A stretch of 51,827 bases of DNA from Acidimicrobiaceae bacterium (lineage in GTDB: Bacteria > Actinomycetota > Acidimicrobiia > Acidimicrobiales > Bog-793), in contig DAHUXW010000041.1 in assembly GCA_027306925.1 (NCBI GenBank), positions 1 through 51,827 of the forward strand, read 5' to 3'. Below are positions 19,315-28,460 of this stretch, one piece after another (position 1 is the first letter of the stretch; each line of letters starts with the position of its first letter). Position numbers and translations under genes: made by a program. Under the pieces are notes generated by a model. That model did no database searches. It worked only from the letters and a program-made list of their open reading frames with translations, and had not been told where the DNA came from.

Positions 19315-21366
19315 TCACCGGAGGAACGCAGCAGCGACGCCTGCGTCCACCGGGACGTGCAGGCCCGTCGTGTGCGAGAGCTCCGAGCTCGCGAGCACGA
19401 ACACGGCGTTCGCGACGTGCTCGGGGAGCACCTCGCGCTTGAGCAGCGTGCGCTGCGCGTAGTACTCGCCGAGCTCCGCCTCCTCGACCCCGTACACGGC
19501 CGCTCGCTGTGCGCCCCAACCGCCCGCGAAGATCCCGGAGCCGCGCACGACGCCGTCCGGGTTCACGCCGTTCACACGGATGCCGTGCGCGCCGAGCTCC
19601 GCGGCGAGGAGGCGCACCTGGTGGGCCTGGTCCGCCTTCGTCGCGCCGTACGCGACGTTGTTCGGGCCGGCGAACACCGAGTTCTTCGAGACGACGTACA
19701 CGATGTCGCCCCCGATCCCCTGCTCGACCATGACGCGGGCCGCTTCGCGCGAGACGAGGAACGAGCCGCGTGCCATGACCGAGTGCTGGAGGTCCCAGTC
19801 GCCGGCGCTCGTGTCGAGGAGGCTCTTCGAGACCGAGAGCCCCGCGTTGTTCACGACGAGGTCCACGCCGCCGAACGCGAGCACCGCGGACTGCAGCGCG
19901 GACTCGACGTCCTGCTCGGACGTCACGTCCGCTGCGACCGACACGGCCGCGTCGGGCCCGCCGATCGCCGAAGCGACCTGCGACGCGCGTTCGGGGTCGC
20001 GGTCCGCGACGACGACGCACGCGCCTTCACGGGCGAGCCTCCGGGCCGTCGCGGCGCCGATTCCCGAGCCCCCGCCGGTGACGAACGCGACGCGCGTCGC
20101 GAGCGCTCGCGGCGGCGGCATGCGGCGGAGCTTCTGCTCCTCGAGCTCCCAATACTCGATCCGGAACTTCTCGGACTCCTCGATCGGACGGTACGTCGAG
20201 ACGGACTCGGCGCCGCGCATCACATTGATCGCGTTCACGTAGAACTCGCCCGCCACCCGGGCCGTCTGCTTGTCCTTGCCGAAGCTGAACATCCCGACGC
20301 CCGGGACGAGGACGATCGCGGGGTCCGCGCCGCGCATCGGGGGTGAGCCCGGCGTCGCGTGCCGCTCGTAGTACGCGCGGTACTCGTCGCGGTACGCACC
20401 GTGCAGCTCGCGGATGCGCGCGGTCAAGGTCTCGAGCGGCGAGTCCGCGCCGAGGTCGACGACGAGAGGGCGAACCTTCGTCCGAAGGAAGTGGTCCGGG
20501 CACGACGTGCCGAGCGCCGCGAGCGCTTCGAGACGCTCTCGCGAGCAGAAGTCCAGCACGACGTCGGAGTCCGTGTAGTGCCCGACCTGACGCGCGTCGG
20601 TGCTCGCGAGCCCGCGCAGCAACGGGAAGACCGCGGCGGCCCGGCTCCGGCGCGCCCCGGGCGCGAGCGGGGCCCGAGCGGCGACGACCGCGCCGAACGG
20701 TTCGGGCGCCCCATGGTCGTCCAGGTAGGCCTGGGCGGTCGCGATGATCTCGAGCGAGCGGGCCTCGCACTGCGCGCTCGTGTCGCCCCAGGCGGTGATC
20801 CCGTGGCCGCCGAGGACCGTGCCGATCGCCTCGGGGTGCTCGCGCTGCACCGCCGCGATGTCAAGGCCGAGCTGGAAGCCCGGGCGCCTCCACGGGATCC
20901 AGACGACCCGCTCGCCGAAGCACGCACTCGTGAGCGCCTCGCCGTCCGCTGCCGTCGCGAGCGCGATGCCGGCGTCGGGATGGAGGTGGTCGACGTGCGG
21001 CGAGGTCACGAGGCCGTGCATCGCGGTGTCGATCGACGGCGCAGCACCACCGCGCCCGTGCAGGCAGTAGTCGAAGGCCGCGACCATCTCGTCCTCGCGC
21101 TCCTCGCCCGGGTAGACGCCGGGAAGCGCTCGCAGCCGGTCGAGCCGGAGGACCGCGAGGCCCTGCTCGGTGAGCGTGCCGAGATCGCCGCCCGATCCCT
21201 TCACCCACATGAGCTCCGCGTCCTCGCCGGTCACCGGGTCGCGCCCGAGCGCCTTCGCGCTCGTGTTCCCGCCCGCGTAGTTGGTGTTGCGGGGGTCGGC
21301 CCCGAGGCGGTGCGAGCGGTCGAGGAGCTCCTGCACCGCGCGCGGCGGCGCGGACGGCGTCGTCAA
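19315..21366 (-). CDS. rhaEW: Bifunctional rhamnulose-1-phosphate aldolase / lactaldehyde dehydrogenase (RhaEW type)
   Basis: This is a fusion of a class II aldolase (about 1-430) and a short-chain dehydrogenase (about 440-683). The aldolase half has NYAGGNTSAKALG, the metal-binding histidines around SPHVDHLHPDAGIA, and GGHGITAWGDTS. The SDR half has TGGGSGIGAA, VNNAGLS, and the Ser/Tyr/Lys set in SVFAGPNNVAYGATKAD. Such fusions split L-rhamnulose-1-phosphate to DHAP and lactaldehyde and then process the lactaldehyde. I choose TTG 21366, because GGGGAG lies nine bases upstream and the resulting 683 residues fit the family. The start lies four bases from the rhaI stop codon. Confidence 0.9.
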   Translation of the reverse strand: MTTPSAPPRAVQELLDRSHRLGADPRNTNYAGGNTSAKALGRDPVTGEDAELMWVKGSGGDLGTLTEQGLAVLRLDRLRALPGVYPGEEREDEMVAAFDYCLHGRGGAAPSIDTAMHGLVTSPHVDHLHPDAGIALATAADGEALTSACFGERVVWIPWRRPGFQLGLDIAAVQREHPEAIGTVLGGHGITAWGDTSAQCEARSLEIIATAQAYLDDHGAPEPFGAVVAARAPLAPGARRSRAAAVFPLLRGLASTDARQVGHYTDSDVVLDFCSRERLEALAALGTSCPDHFLRTKVRPLVVDLGADSPLETLTARIRELHGAYRDEYRAYYERHATPGSPPMRGADPAIVLVPGVGMFSFGKDKQTARVAGEFYVNAINVMRGAESVSTYRPIEESEKFRIEYWELEEQKLRRMPPPRALATRVAFVTGGGSGIGAATARRLAREGACVVVADRDPERASQVASAIGGPDAAVSVAADVTSEQDVESALQSAVLAFGGVDLVVNNAGLSVSKSLLDTSAGDWDLQHSVMARGSFLVSREAARVMVEQGIGGDIVYVVSKNSVFAGPNNVAYGATKADQAHQVRLLAAELGAHGIRVNGVNPDGVVRGSGIFAGGWGAQRAAVYGVEEAELGEYYAQRTLLKREVLPEHVANAVFVLASSELSHTTGLHVPVDAGVAAAFLR

Positions 21367-21370
21367 TCGG

Positions 21371-22537
21371 TCACGCTCCCCAGCCGGCCTGGGTCCCGCC
21401 GACGCGCTCGGCGACCACGGCCTCGTAGTAGCCCGATCGCGTGTACGCGCCGATCGGGTCGGGGTCGAGGCCCATGTCCGCGCGTATCTCGGCGAGCAGC
21501 GGACGCACGTCGGTGTTGAACGCGTCGATGACGATCTCGTACGCTCCGAGCACGTCGCCCGAGGCCTGGGCCGCATCGAGTGCCCCCCGGTCGACGAGCA
21601 GCGCCTTCGCGGTCGCCTCCTGCACGTGCATCACCGATCGGATCTCCGCCTGCACCTTCGGCTCGATATTGTGGCATTGGTCGAGCATGAACGCGACGCC
21701 GGAGTCGGCGGCGAGCGCATCCGCCGCGACGATCTCGTTCATGATGCGGAACAGCTGGAACGGGTCGGCCGCACCGACCATCAGGTCGTCGTCGGCGTAG
21801 AAGCGGCTGTTGAAGTGGAAACCACCGAGGCGGCCGAGGCGCACCAGGTTCGCGACGATGAACTCGATGTTCGTCCCCGGCGCGTGGTGCCCGGTGTCGA
21901 CGAGAACCTTCGCTGCCTCGCCGAGCGCGAGGCAGTGGACGAGGGAGGTCCCCCAGTCGGGGACGTCCATCGTGTAGAAGGACGGCTCGAAGAGCTTGTA
22001 CTCGAGCAGCATCGTCATGCCGGATGGCATCGCCGCGTACGTCGTCGCGAGCGCCTCCGCGAGCCGGTCCTGGCGCGCACGGATGTCGTCCTGTCCGGGG
22101 TAGTTCGTCCCGTCGGCGAACCACAGGCTCAGCACCGTCGAGCCCGTCGCCTTCGCGATCTCGACGCACTCGAGCAGATGTGCCGTTGCCTTGCGCCGCA
22201 CCGCGGGATCGGGGTTGCAGACGCTCCCGAGACGGTACTCGGGCTCCTGGAACAGGTTCGGGTTGATCGCGCCGATCTGGATGCCAAGGTCGGCCGCGTG
22301 CTTGGCGAGGTCCGAGTAGTCGTCGACGCGATCCCAGGGGATGTGGAGCGCGACCGAAGGAGCGATCCCCGTGAAGCGATGGACGGCCGCCGCGTCGGCC
22401 ACCTTCTCGTACGGGTCGCGAGCTACCCCCGCCTGCGAGAAGACCTTGAACCTCGTGCCCGAGTTGCCGAACGCCCAGGACGGTGTCTCGATCCGTTGTT
22501 GCCGCAAGGCGGCCCGGACGTCGCTACGCGTAGTCAT
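21371..22537 (-). CDS. rhaI: L-rhamnose isomerase
   Basis: This metal-dependent TIM-barrel enzyme converts L-rhamnose to L-rhamnulose. The 388 residues match the RhaI (Pseudomonas/rhizobial) type rather than E. coli RhaA. Key stretches are APSVALHIPWD, GAINPNLFQEPEY, LEYKLFEPSFY, the metal-site segment DTGHHAPGTNIEF, and GGFHFNSRFYADDDL, followed by LDQCHNIEPK. The ATG at 22537 has a strong GGAGGGGG ribosome site. It is the first gene of the rhamnose operon. Its best promoter lies about 400 bases upstream. Confidence 0.93.
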   Translation of the reverse strand: MTTRSDVRAALRQQRIETPSWAFGNSGTRFKVFSQAGVARDPYEKVADAAAVHRFTGIAPSVALHIPWDRVDDYSDLAKHAADLGIQIGAINPNLFQEPEYRLGSVCNPDPAVRRKATAHLLECVEIAKATGSTVLSLWFADGTNYPGQDDIRARQDRLAEALATTYAAMPSGMTMLLEYKLFEPSFYTMDVPDWGTSLVHCLALGEAAKVLVDTGHHAPGTNIEFIVANLVRLGRLGGFHFNSRFYADDDLMVGAADPFQLFRIMNEIVAADALAADSGVAFMLDQCHNIEPKVQAEIRSVMHVQEATAKALLVDRGALDAAQASGDVLGAYEIVIDAFNTDVRPLLAEIRADMGLDPDPIGAYTRSGYYEAVVAERVGGTQAGWGA

Positions 22538-22936
22538 CCCCCTCCGATCCGTGTGCTCGCCACGCGGCGAGCGGCTGTCTCACCGGCCGCTGGGTTCCGG
22601 CAGATGTCGCCGAGAGGTGCCGCGGCACGCGGAACCCCTGGCGAGCCGGCGTCGCGACCGGGCACCCGACGAAGCGCGAGGAAGGCGGCTGCGGCGCACC
22701 GCGGCCGGCGATGGGGACGCTCCGACTCGATTCACCGTGGCGACGTCGTGCCCGGAGCGCGCGAGCGGCCGACCGCACGTGCCGCGAGCCGGCGAGATCT
22801 GGCACACCACTCCTCAGGGACCATCCGGCGCGCACGCGAGGGCCCGCGATGGCAGTCGTTTCCAGCATCACCGAGTGACACATCCGCAGATGCGCCACCC
22901 GGCACCGCCGCGAATGAATCGTTCAAATCCTGTCTC
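22538..22936 (-). other. Long 5' leader of the rhamnose operon
   Basis: No convincing gene lies between rhaI and the LacI-type regulator. If the promoter at 22943-22971 drives rhaI, the transcript has a leader of about 400 bases. A 124-codon minus-strand frame (22524-22898) runs through it, but it is Arg-rich, resembles no family I know and overlaps the rhaI start. I saw no recognisable riboswitch. Confidence 0.4.
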
Positions 22937-22957
22937 TGCGCTAGAGTACGGCCGTAC
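22915..22957. promoter_or_regulatory. Candidate operators for the LacI-type regulator
   Basis: Two palindromes lie here. One is TGAATCGTTCA (22915-22925), with half-sites TGAA/TTCA typical of LacI-family operators. The other is a perfect 12-bp GTACGGCCGTAC (22946-22957) that overlaps the -10 box of the minus-strand promoter. Either could be the operator of the divergent regulator at 23040. Confidence 0.5.
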
Positions 22958-22971
22958 CTATGCGATGTCAA
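22943..22971 (-). promoter_or_regulatory. Promoter of the rhaI-rhaEW-rhaB operon
   Basis: The minus strand has a perfect TTGACA (22966-22971), a 17-base spacer and TACTCT (22943-22948), which matches the actinobacterial TANNNT -10 pattern. The palindrome GTACGGCCGTAC spans the -10 end of the spacer, suggesting repression. Confidence 0.65.
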
Positions 22972-23039
22972 GATTCGTTCCACGCGCGACCTTCCGCCGG
23001 AACGCGGGACGCGTGCCCTACGCGATGCGAGGAGTGCGT

Positions 23040-24116
23040 GTGACAAGCGACGGCGACGGGCACCATCCCGGTCCCGAGAGGTGGCAGGCGCCGGGCAGGC
23101 AGCGACGGGTGACGATCCGCGAGGTCGCCGATCTCGCGCACGTCTCGCTCGGCACCGTGTCGAACGTGCTGAACAATCCTTCGGTCGTCGCGCCGTCGAC
23201 CCGCGAGCGCGTCCGGGAGGCGATACGGCAGGCCGGGTTCGTGCGCAGCACGGCGGCGCAGCAGCTGCGAGGCGGGCGGAGCCGAATGATCGGCGTCGTC
23301 GTCCTCGACATCGCGAACCCGTTCTTCACCGAGATGGTGCGGGGCGCAGAGCACGTGCTGCGCGAGCACGGCTACGTCCTCATGCTCTGCTCGACGGAGG
23401 AGTCCCCGGAGCAGGAGCGCCGGTACATGCGGATCCTGGAGGAGCACCGCGTCGACGGGCTGCTGATCACGCCCGCGGAACAGGACCTCGACCGCGTCGT
23501 CGAGTTTGCCGGGCACGGCATTCCGACGGTGCTCATCGACCGCGAGCGCGGCGCTCAGGGCCTTTGCTCCGCGACCGTCGACGACGTGCGCGGCGGCGAG
23601 CTCGCGGCACGACACCTGATGGAGCTCGGACACCGCGACATCGCGTTCCTGAACGGTCCCGTGACGATCCGTCAGTGTGCCGACCGCCGCAAGGGCGCTC
23701 GTCGGGCGATGCGCTCGCTCGGGCAGCGCGCCGGGGCGAGCCTCGTCGAGATCGGCGTCGCGTCGACCACCGTCGAGCACGGCGAGGCGGCGGTTCCTCG
23801 GCTGCTCGCGCTCGACCCCCCACCGACCGGAGTGATATGCGCGAACGACCTCCTCGCACTCGGCGTCCTTCGCGGTCTCGCGGCCGCGGGCCGGTCCGTT
23901 CCCGACGACGTCGCGGTCGTCGGCTACGACGACGTGACGTTCGCGTCCATGCTCTCGCCGGCGCTCACCTCGGTCCGCCAGCCGAAGTACGAGCTGGGGG
24001 CTGCCGCGGCGGAGCTGCTCCTCGAGGAGACGAGCGGAAACGGTCACGAGCATCGCGACGTGCGATTCGAGCCTGAGCTCGTCGTACGGGCCTCGAGCGG
24101 GTCCGGCCCGAGGTGA
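23040..24116 (+). CDS. LacI-family transcriptional regulator
   Basis: The N-terminal helix-turn-helix is VTIREVADLAHVSLGTVSNVLNNP (about residues 21-44), followed by a hinge helix region RSTAAQQLRGGRS. The periplasmic-binding-protein-like effector domain has GVVVLDIANPFFTEMVRGAE, GLLITPAEQD and VICANDLLALGVLRGL, and ends VVGYDDVTFASMLSPALTSVRQP. I choose GTG 23040 because GAGGAG sits five bases upstream; ATG 23025 is an alternative. It diverges from rhaI and is probably its repressor, with rhamnose or a phosphorylated intermediate as likely inducer. It converges with lerI. Confidence 0.9.
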   Translation: MTSDGDGHHPGPERWQAPGRQRRVTIREVADLAHVSLGTVSNVLNNPSVVAPSTRERVREAIRQAGFVRSTAAQQLRGGRSRMIGVVVLDIANPFFTEMVRGAEHVLREHGYVLMLCSTEESPEQERRYMRILEEHRVDGLLITPAEQDLDRVVEFAGHGIPTVLIDRERGAQGLCSATVDDVRGGELAARHLMELGHRDIAFLNGPVTIRQCADRRKGARRAMRSLGQRAGASLVEIGVASTTVEHGEAAVPRLLALDPPPTGVICANDLLALGVLRGLAAAGRSVPDDVAVVGYDDVTFASMLSPALTSVRQPKYELGAAAAELLLEETSGNGHEHRDVRFEPELVVRASSGSGPR

Positions 24117-24132
24117 GCGCCGCGGGTCGACG

Positions 24133-24927
24133 TCACGCCGAGAGCTCGTCGATCACGCGCGCGAGCCGAGCAGGGTCGTGGCCGAAACGTCCGAGGAACA
24201 GCCCGTCCACGCTGTCGCCGAGGCTCGACACGATCCCCTCGCGCGCCGCACCCCCGTAGATCACGCGGACCCGAGTGCCGGCGACCCAGTCGGCGGCCCA
24301 CCGCTTGATCGCTGCGCACACCGGTGCGACGTGGTCGGGCGGTGCGGCCTCTGCGGCTCCGATCGCCCAGACGGGCTCGTAGGCCACGACGAGGTCGTGC
24401 GGCCCGGGCGCACCTCCGCCCTGTCCGGCGAGCGCAGCGCCGAGCTGGCGGATGCACTCGCCGACGGCGTCACGCTCCGTGCCTCGGCGCTCCTCGCCGA
24501 CGCACAGGATCGGTGTCAACCCGTTGCGAGTCGCCGCCACGAGCTTTCGGCGCACGAGGTCGTCGGACTCGGCGAAGATGCGCCGGCGCTCCGCGTGCCC
24601 GACCTCGGCGAACCCGCAGCCGATTGCCGCGAGGTCGGCGCCGCTGATCTCCCCGGTGAACGGACCGCCGTCTTCTGTCCAGAGGTCCTGGCCGCCGATC
24701 GCGACGCCCGCGGGTCCGAGAATCTCCGCGACGGCCGACAGCGCCGTCACCGCCGGGAGGACGACCAGATCGAGGAGCCCGCCGGTGACCGCAGGAGCGC
24801 GGGACGCGATGTCGCCCACCGATCGGCACCACTCGAGCGTCGCGACGTGGCCGAGGTAGAGCTTGAGGCTGACCGCGAGGATCGCCGCGCGACCCGGTCC
24901 CGCCACTGCCGGTGCGGAGTCGCTCAT
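24133..24927 (-). CDS. lerI: L-erythrulose-1-phosphate isomerase (TIM family)
   Basis: This is a triosephosphate-isomerase-like barrel of 264 residues. It keeps the catalytic set: Lys in AVSLKLYLG, His in EVGHAERRR, and Glu in [11 protein letters not shown]. It differs from housekeeping TpiA at the usual NWKMN (SLKLYLG here) and in the flexible loop after YEPVWAIG. It starts at ATG 24927, overlapping the stop codon of the RpiB-like gene (ATGA). The neighbours, an RpiB-like isomerase and a DHA-kinase-like protein, match the tetrulose-phosphate pathway described for mycobacterial threitol use and for apiose, in which LerI makes D-erythrulose 4-phosphate. Ordinary TpiA is the alternative but is unlikely here. 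Confidence 0.75.
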   Translation of the reverse strand: MSDSAPAVAGPGRAAILAVSLKLYLGHVATLEWCRSVGDIASRAPAVTGGLLDLVVLPAVTALSAVAEILGPAGVAIGGQDLWTEDGGPFTGEISGADLAAIGCGFAEVGHAERRRIFAESDDLVRRKLVAATRNGLTPILCVGEERRGTERDAVGECIRQLGAALAGQGGGAPGPHDLVVAYEPVWAIGAAEAAPPDHVAPVCAAIKRWAADWVAGTRVRVIYGGAAREGIVSSLGDSVDGLFLGRFGHDPARLARVIDELSA

Positions 24928-25412
24928 GGCTCGCCGCGCGCCTCGTAGTCGGCGAGAACCTGGACCTTCGCCGCCGACGGCGACGTCGCGTCGAACCGGT
25001 AGCCGAGCCACTCGCTCACGAGCCGCCGGGCGAGCTCGATGCCGATCACCCGCTGGCCGATCGCGAGCACCTGGGCGTTGTTGCTGAGGACGGCCCGCTC
25101 CACCGAGTAGCTGTCGTGCGCGGTCACTGCACGGATCCCCGGCACCTTGTTCGCGGCGATCGCGACGCCGAGCCCCGTGCCGCAGACGAGCAGTGCCCGA
25201 TCGGCGAGCCCGGCCGCGACCCGCTCGGCGGCGGTGATCGCGACCGTCGGGTACGGAGTGTGTCCGTCGGCGTCGACACCGACGTCCTCGACGCTCGCGA
25301 CGAGGCCACTCGACTGGAGCTCCGCCTTGAGCGCCTCCTTGTACTCGAAGCCCGCGTCGTCGGAGCCGACGACGATCCGCCACGATCTCGCCGGCAGTTG
25401 CTCCTCAGCCAC
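24924..25412 (-). CDS. derI: D-erythrulose-4-phosphate isomerase (RpiB family)
   Basis: This RpiB/LacA-family sugar-phosphate isomerase has 162 residues. The catalytic cysteine is in [22 protein letters not shown], and [22 protein letters not shown] follows. The usual SDHAG of ribose-5-phosphate isomerase B reads SDDAG, and the active-site His before the Asn-Asp-Ala segment is replaced. Both changes argue for a substrate other than ribose 5-phosphate. The start is GTG 25412 with a GGAAGGGG ribosome site, overlapping the kinase 3' end by eight bases. In context it would convert D-erythrulose 4-phosphate to D-erythrose 4-phosphate. Confidence 0.75.
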   Translation of the reverse strand: MAEEQLPARSWRIVVGSDDAGFEYKEALKAELQSSGLVASVEDVGVDADGHTPYPTVAITAAERVAAGLADRALLVCGTGLGVAIAANKVPGIRAVTAHDSYSVERAVLSNNAQVLAIGQRVIGIELARRLVSEWLGYRFDATSPSAAKVQVLADYEARGEP

Positions 25413-27174
25413 TCTCGCCACCCCTTCCCGCTCGTCCGGCCGCGTCCACGACGAGCGCGAGCGAGATCGCGCCGGGGTCAGGCGTTCCGCGACTCCTCTC
25501 GCCGTGCAACCGCGCGCGTCCGGCCCGAGGGAGCAACGCGGACGTGGCGTCGGCAGCCTCCCGGGCGATCGGCGCGGCGGCCGCCCACGCGTCCGCCACG
25601 GTCGCTCCTCGTGCGATCTGCTCCCGAAGTGCTCGGCCGAACGGCGCCAGAGCGTCGAGCATCGTCTTGTCGCCCTCGACGACATCGCCGGCCCGCGCGA
25701 TCGCCGCGCACGCGGCGTCCACCGCGTCGGCGACGGCGACGGGACCGGGTGGTACGGCGTCGCCGAGACACGCGCCGGCCGTGCGAAGTCCGAGACCCCA
25801 GAGGGCTCCGGACGTACCGCCACCCGCGTCGGCCCACGCGGCACCCGCCGCCTCGAGCGCGCTGCCCGCCCCGGAGCCGAGGCCCGCGAACCGAGCGGCC
25901 TCCGCCGCGGCCGCCGTCGCGCCTCGTAGCATCCCGATGCCGTGGTCGCCGTCACCCGCGATCGCGTCGTAGCGCCCGAGCTGCTCCGCTGCCGTGTCGA
26001 GCGCGTCCGACGCGAGGCGCAGCCCATGAGCGATCGTGACGGCCGCCGCGCGCGATCCCTCGTGCGCCGGTCCGGGCTCGGCCCCGTCCGACTGGGCCGC
26101 ACGATCGAGCGAGGCCACGCCCGCCGCCTGCGCTTGCCCGGTCGTCGCCGCCGAAGGGAGCTCACCGGCGGGGAGCGACCGACGAAGCGCCGGTGCGAGC
26201 GCCGGTGCGAGCCACAGCCGCTCGAGATCGTCGTCGAGCCAGCAGAGCGAGAGCGAGACGCCGGCCATCGCGAAGCTCGTGACGAGCTCGCCGACCTCCG
26301 GCTCGACAGCGACCACGCCCTCGGCGACGAGCACCTGGGCGACGCGCCGGTAGAGGACGAAGAGCTCCTCGTACTTCACGGACCCGAGGCCGTTGAGCAC
26401 GACGGCGACCCGCCCACCGCGCCTCTTCGCCGCGGGTGGCGACTCACGCCACAGCTCCTCCACGAGCAGGTCCGCGAGCTCGTCGGCGCTCACGGCGTCG
26501 CGCTCTGCGACACCGGACTCCCCGTGGACGCCCATCCCGACGGCCATCCGACCGCGTGGCACGTCGAACAGCGGCTCTCGCGACCCCGGGAGCGTGCAGC
26601 CGGAGAAGGCCACGCCGATGGAGCGCGTCCGGTCGTTGGCGAGCTCGGCGAGTCGCCGCACCTCGCCGAGCTCGGAACCTTCCCGCGCTGCCGCACCCGC
26701 GACCTTGTAGACGATCAGCCCGCCGGCGATGCCCCGCCGCCGCCGCCGTTCGCCGTCGGGTGCGCTCGCCACGTCGTCGGTCACCGGCACCGACGCGCAC
26801 GCGATCCCCTCGGCGGCGAGGCGGGTCGCGGCCTCCCCGAAGTTCAGGGCGTCACCCGCGTAGTTGCCGTAGGAGAACAGCACACCGCCGCCCGCTTCGA
26901 CCGCCCGGGCGACGGAGCGGACATGCTGGGCCGACGGGGACGCGAACACGTTGCCCATCGCGGCGCCGGCAGCGAGCCCCTCACCCACGTACCCGGCGAA
27001 GGCCGGGTAGTGACCGGAGCCGCCACCGATCACGACCGCAACGGTTCCCGGCGCCAGCGGCGCACGACGCACGACGCCGCCCGGCACGCGTCGCACGAGT
27101 CGGCCGTACACGGCAGCGAACCCGTCGGCAGCCTCGTCCGCGAACCGTTCGGGCGCGTTGAACAGGTAGGTCAT
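25405..27174 (-). CDS. lerK: L-erythrulose/dihydroxyacetone kinase (DhaK-DhaL fusion)
   Basis: This ATP-type DAK kinase has 589 residues. The DhaK domain (about 1-330) has [28 protein letters not shown], and the substrate-binding His in [11 protein letters not shown]. The DhaL domain (about 385-575) has the Mg/ADP motif [11 protein letters not shown], then [11 protein letters not shown] and GDKTMLDAL. Single-chain DHA kinases phosphorylate DHA or glyceraldehyde. In this operon, with lerI-like and derI-like genes and an oiaC-like decarboxylase, L-erythrulose is the most likely substrate. The ATG at 27174 lies 19 bases after oiaC. A Gly/Ala linker of about 50 residues joins the domains. Confidence 0.8.
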   Translation of the reverse strand: MTYLFNAPERFADEAADGFAAVYGRLVRRVPGGVVRRAPLAPGTVAVVIGGGSGHYPAFAGYVGEGLAAGAAMGNVFASPSAQHVRSVARAVEAGGGVLFSYGNYAGDALNFGEAATRLAAEGIACASVPVTDDVASAPDGERRRRRGIAGGLIVYKVAGAAAREGSELGEVRRLAELANDRTRSIGVAFSGCTLPGSREPLFDVPRGRMAVGMGVHGESGVAERDAVSADELADLLVEELWRESPPAAKRRGGRVAVVLNGLGSVKYEELFVLYRRVAQVLVAEGVVAVEPEVGELVTSFAMAGVSLSLCWLDDDLERLWLAPALAPALRRSLPAGELPSAATTGQAQAAGVASLDRAAQSDGAEPGPAHEGSRAAAVTIAHGLRLASDALDTAAEQLGRYDAIAGDGDHGIGMLRGATAAAAEAARFAGLGSGAGSALEAAGAAWADAGGGTSGALWGLGLRTAGACLGDAVPPGPVAVADAVDAACAAIARAGDVVEGDKTMLDALAPFGRALREQIARGATVADAWAAAAPIAREAADATSALLPRAGRARLHGERSRGTPDPGAISLALVVDAAGRAGRGGESG

Positions 27175-27193
27175 CGCCGCGCCGCGCCGCGGT

Positions 27194-27994
27194 TCATCCC
27201 GCCAGTCCTCGCATCACCGCGAGCGAGCGCTCGGTCCAGCGCTGCTCGGTCTCCACGGTCGTGACCTCGTCACCCTGCCACGGAAGCCAGTGCTCAACGA
27301 TCTCGCTGATGCCGCGCTCGGACGGCCGTACCCGGTCGTAGAGGTAATCGAGGTCGAGCAGCCCGGTGCCGAGCTCGCAACCCGTGAGCGCGAAACCGAC
27401 GAGCCCGGGCGAGCGTTTGAACGCGAAGTCCTTGACGTGCAGGTTCACGACGTGCTCGGCGACCTGGTCGATCGTCGCCTGCGGCTGCTCGAGGCGCGCG
27501 ACCGTGTTGGCCGGATCGAGGCACACGCCGACGCCCGGGTCGCCGACTCCCGTGACGACTCGGAGCAGGTCGCTGGTCGCGAAGACCTCGTAGGTCTCGA
27601 GACCGATCCTCACACCGGCGTCCGCGTACCGGGGCGCGACGGCGCGGAGCTCCCGGACCGCCTCCTGCACCGTCGGTCGGTCTGCGCCGGCACCGAGCAT
27701 CGTGCGGACGAGGCGAGCGCGCAGCGCCACCGCGACGTCGAGGAAGCGCTCGAGGCTCGCCGATCGCACCCCTCGGAACCCGACCTCGAGTGCCACGCCG
27801 GCCTGCTCGCTCGCGGCACGGAGCGCCGCCAGCTCGGCCGCGGAGAGCCGTTCGAGGTCGGGCACGTCGCAGATCTGGAGCACCCCCGCGCCCGCGGCGG
27901 CGGTGCGCTCGATCACGGCGAGAAGGTCGAGTGGGCGGCTGACCCGCTCCGACCTGCGCCAGAAGAACGCGTACGTGCTGAGGCCGATCGTCAC
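27194..27994 (-). CDS. oiaC: 3-oxo-isoapionate decarboxylase-like TIM-barrel protein (AP endonuclease 2 family)
   Basis: This is a xylose-isomerase-like TIM barrel of 266 residues. It starts MTIGLSTYAFFWRRS and carries the metal-site pattern of the family: Glu in IGLETYEVF, Asp in GVCLDPANTVAR, His in VNLHVKDFAF, and Glu near SEIVEHWLPW. This superfamily includes epimerases, isomerases and the OiaC decarboxylase of the D-apiose pathway. The family alone does not fix the reaction. Co-localisation with apnL, apnO and the tetrulose kinase and isomerases points to 3-oxo-isoapionate to L-erythrulose plus CO2. GTG 27994 has a GGGGG ribosome site. A sugar-phosphate isomerase is the main alternative. 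Confidence 0.65.
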   Translation of the reverse strand: MTIGLSTYAFFWRRSERVSRPLDLLAVIERTAAAGAGVLQICDVPDLERLSAAELAALRAASEQAGVALEVGFRGVRSASLERFLDVAVALRARLVRTMLGAGADRPTVQEAVRELRAVAPRYADAGVRIGLETYEVFATSDLLRVVTGVGDPGVGVCLDPANTVARLEQPQATIDQVAEHVVNLHVKDFAFKRSPGLVGFALTGCELGTGLLDLDYLYDRVRPSERGISEIVEHWLPWQGDEVTTVETEQRWTERSLAVMRGLAG

Positions 27995-28031
27995 CGGCGT
28001 CGCCCCCGGACCGGCGGTTCCCGTCGTCGTG

Positions 28032-28445
28032 TCATTCGGGATCGGTCGGGCCGAGCGGCGGCGGAACCTCGACTCCGAGCTCCTCGAGCGTGTCGGTGAC
28101 GACGCGGATGGCGTTCAGCGCGCGGGGGAAGCCCGCGTACTGAACGGTGTGGATGACGGTCTCGAGGATCTCGGTCGCGCTGAGCCCCGCCCGTATCGCG
28201 CCGCGCGTGTGGCCGCGCACCTGCGGCTCGAGGCCGCCGAGCGCGACCAGCGCGGCGAGCGACGCCATCTCGCGCTGCGCGAGTGTCAGGCCCGGGCGCG
28301 AGTAGACGTCGCCGAAGTTGAACTCGATCCCGTAGCGGGCGAGATCCTGCGCCAGTCCGGTCTGCATGTCGATCAGGCCCTGCGCCCGACCCTCGCCGTA
28401 GAGCTCTTCGAACTTCTCGCGCCCGCGCCGCAACCGGTCGTTCAT
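28032..28445 (-). CDS. Carboxymuconolactone decarboxylase-family protein
   Basis: This 137-residue all-helical protein of the CMD/AhpD family has LYSRPGLTLAQREMASLAALVALGG in outline (VYSRPGLT here), HTRGAIRAGLSATEILETVIH, and YAGFPRALNA. No CxxC peroxidase motif is present, so it resembles the PcaC branch rather than AhpD. Relatives often sit in sugar or aromatic acid operons with unclear roles. The ATG at 28445 has a GAGGAGGG ribosome site. It lies between the SDR and oiaC in the same operon and may act on a sugar lactone or keto-acid, but nothing visible proves this. Confidence 0.8.
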   Translation of the reverse strand: MNDRLRRGREKFEELYGEGRAQGLIDMQTGLAQDLARYGIEFNFGDVYSRPGLTLAQREMASLAALVALGGLEPQVRGHTRGAIRAGLSATEILETVIHTVQYAGFPRALNAIRVVTDTLEELGVEVPPPLGPTDPE

Positions 28446-28460
28446 CGCACCCTCCTCTGG

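Noticed and set aside
22524-22898. 124-codon minus-strand frame in the rhaI leader
   Set aside because: Arg-rich with no family resemblance, weak codon bias, and overlap with the rhaI ribosome site and start.
24133-24927. Housekeeping triosephosphate isomerase (tpiA)
   Set aside because: The NWKMN start motif is altered, there are no glycolytic neighbours, and the operon context is tetrulose phosphate metabolism.
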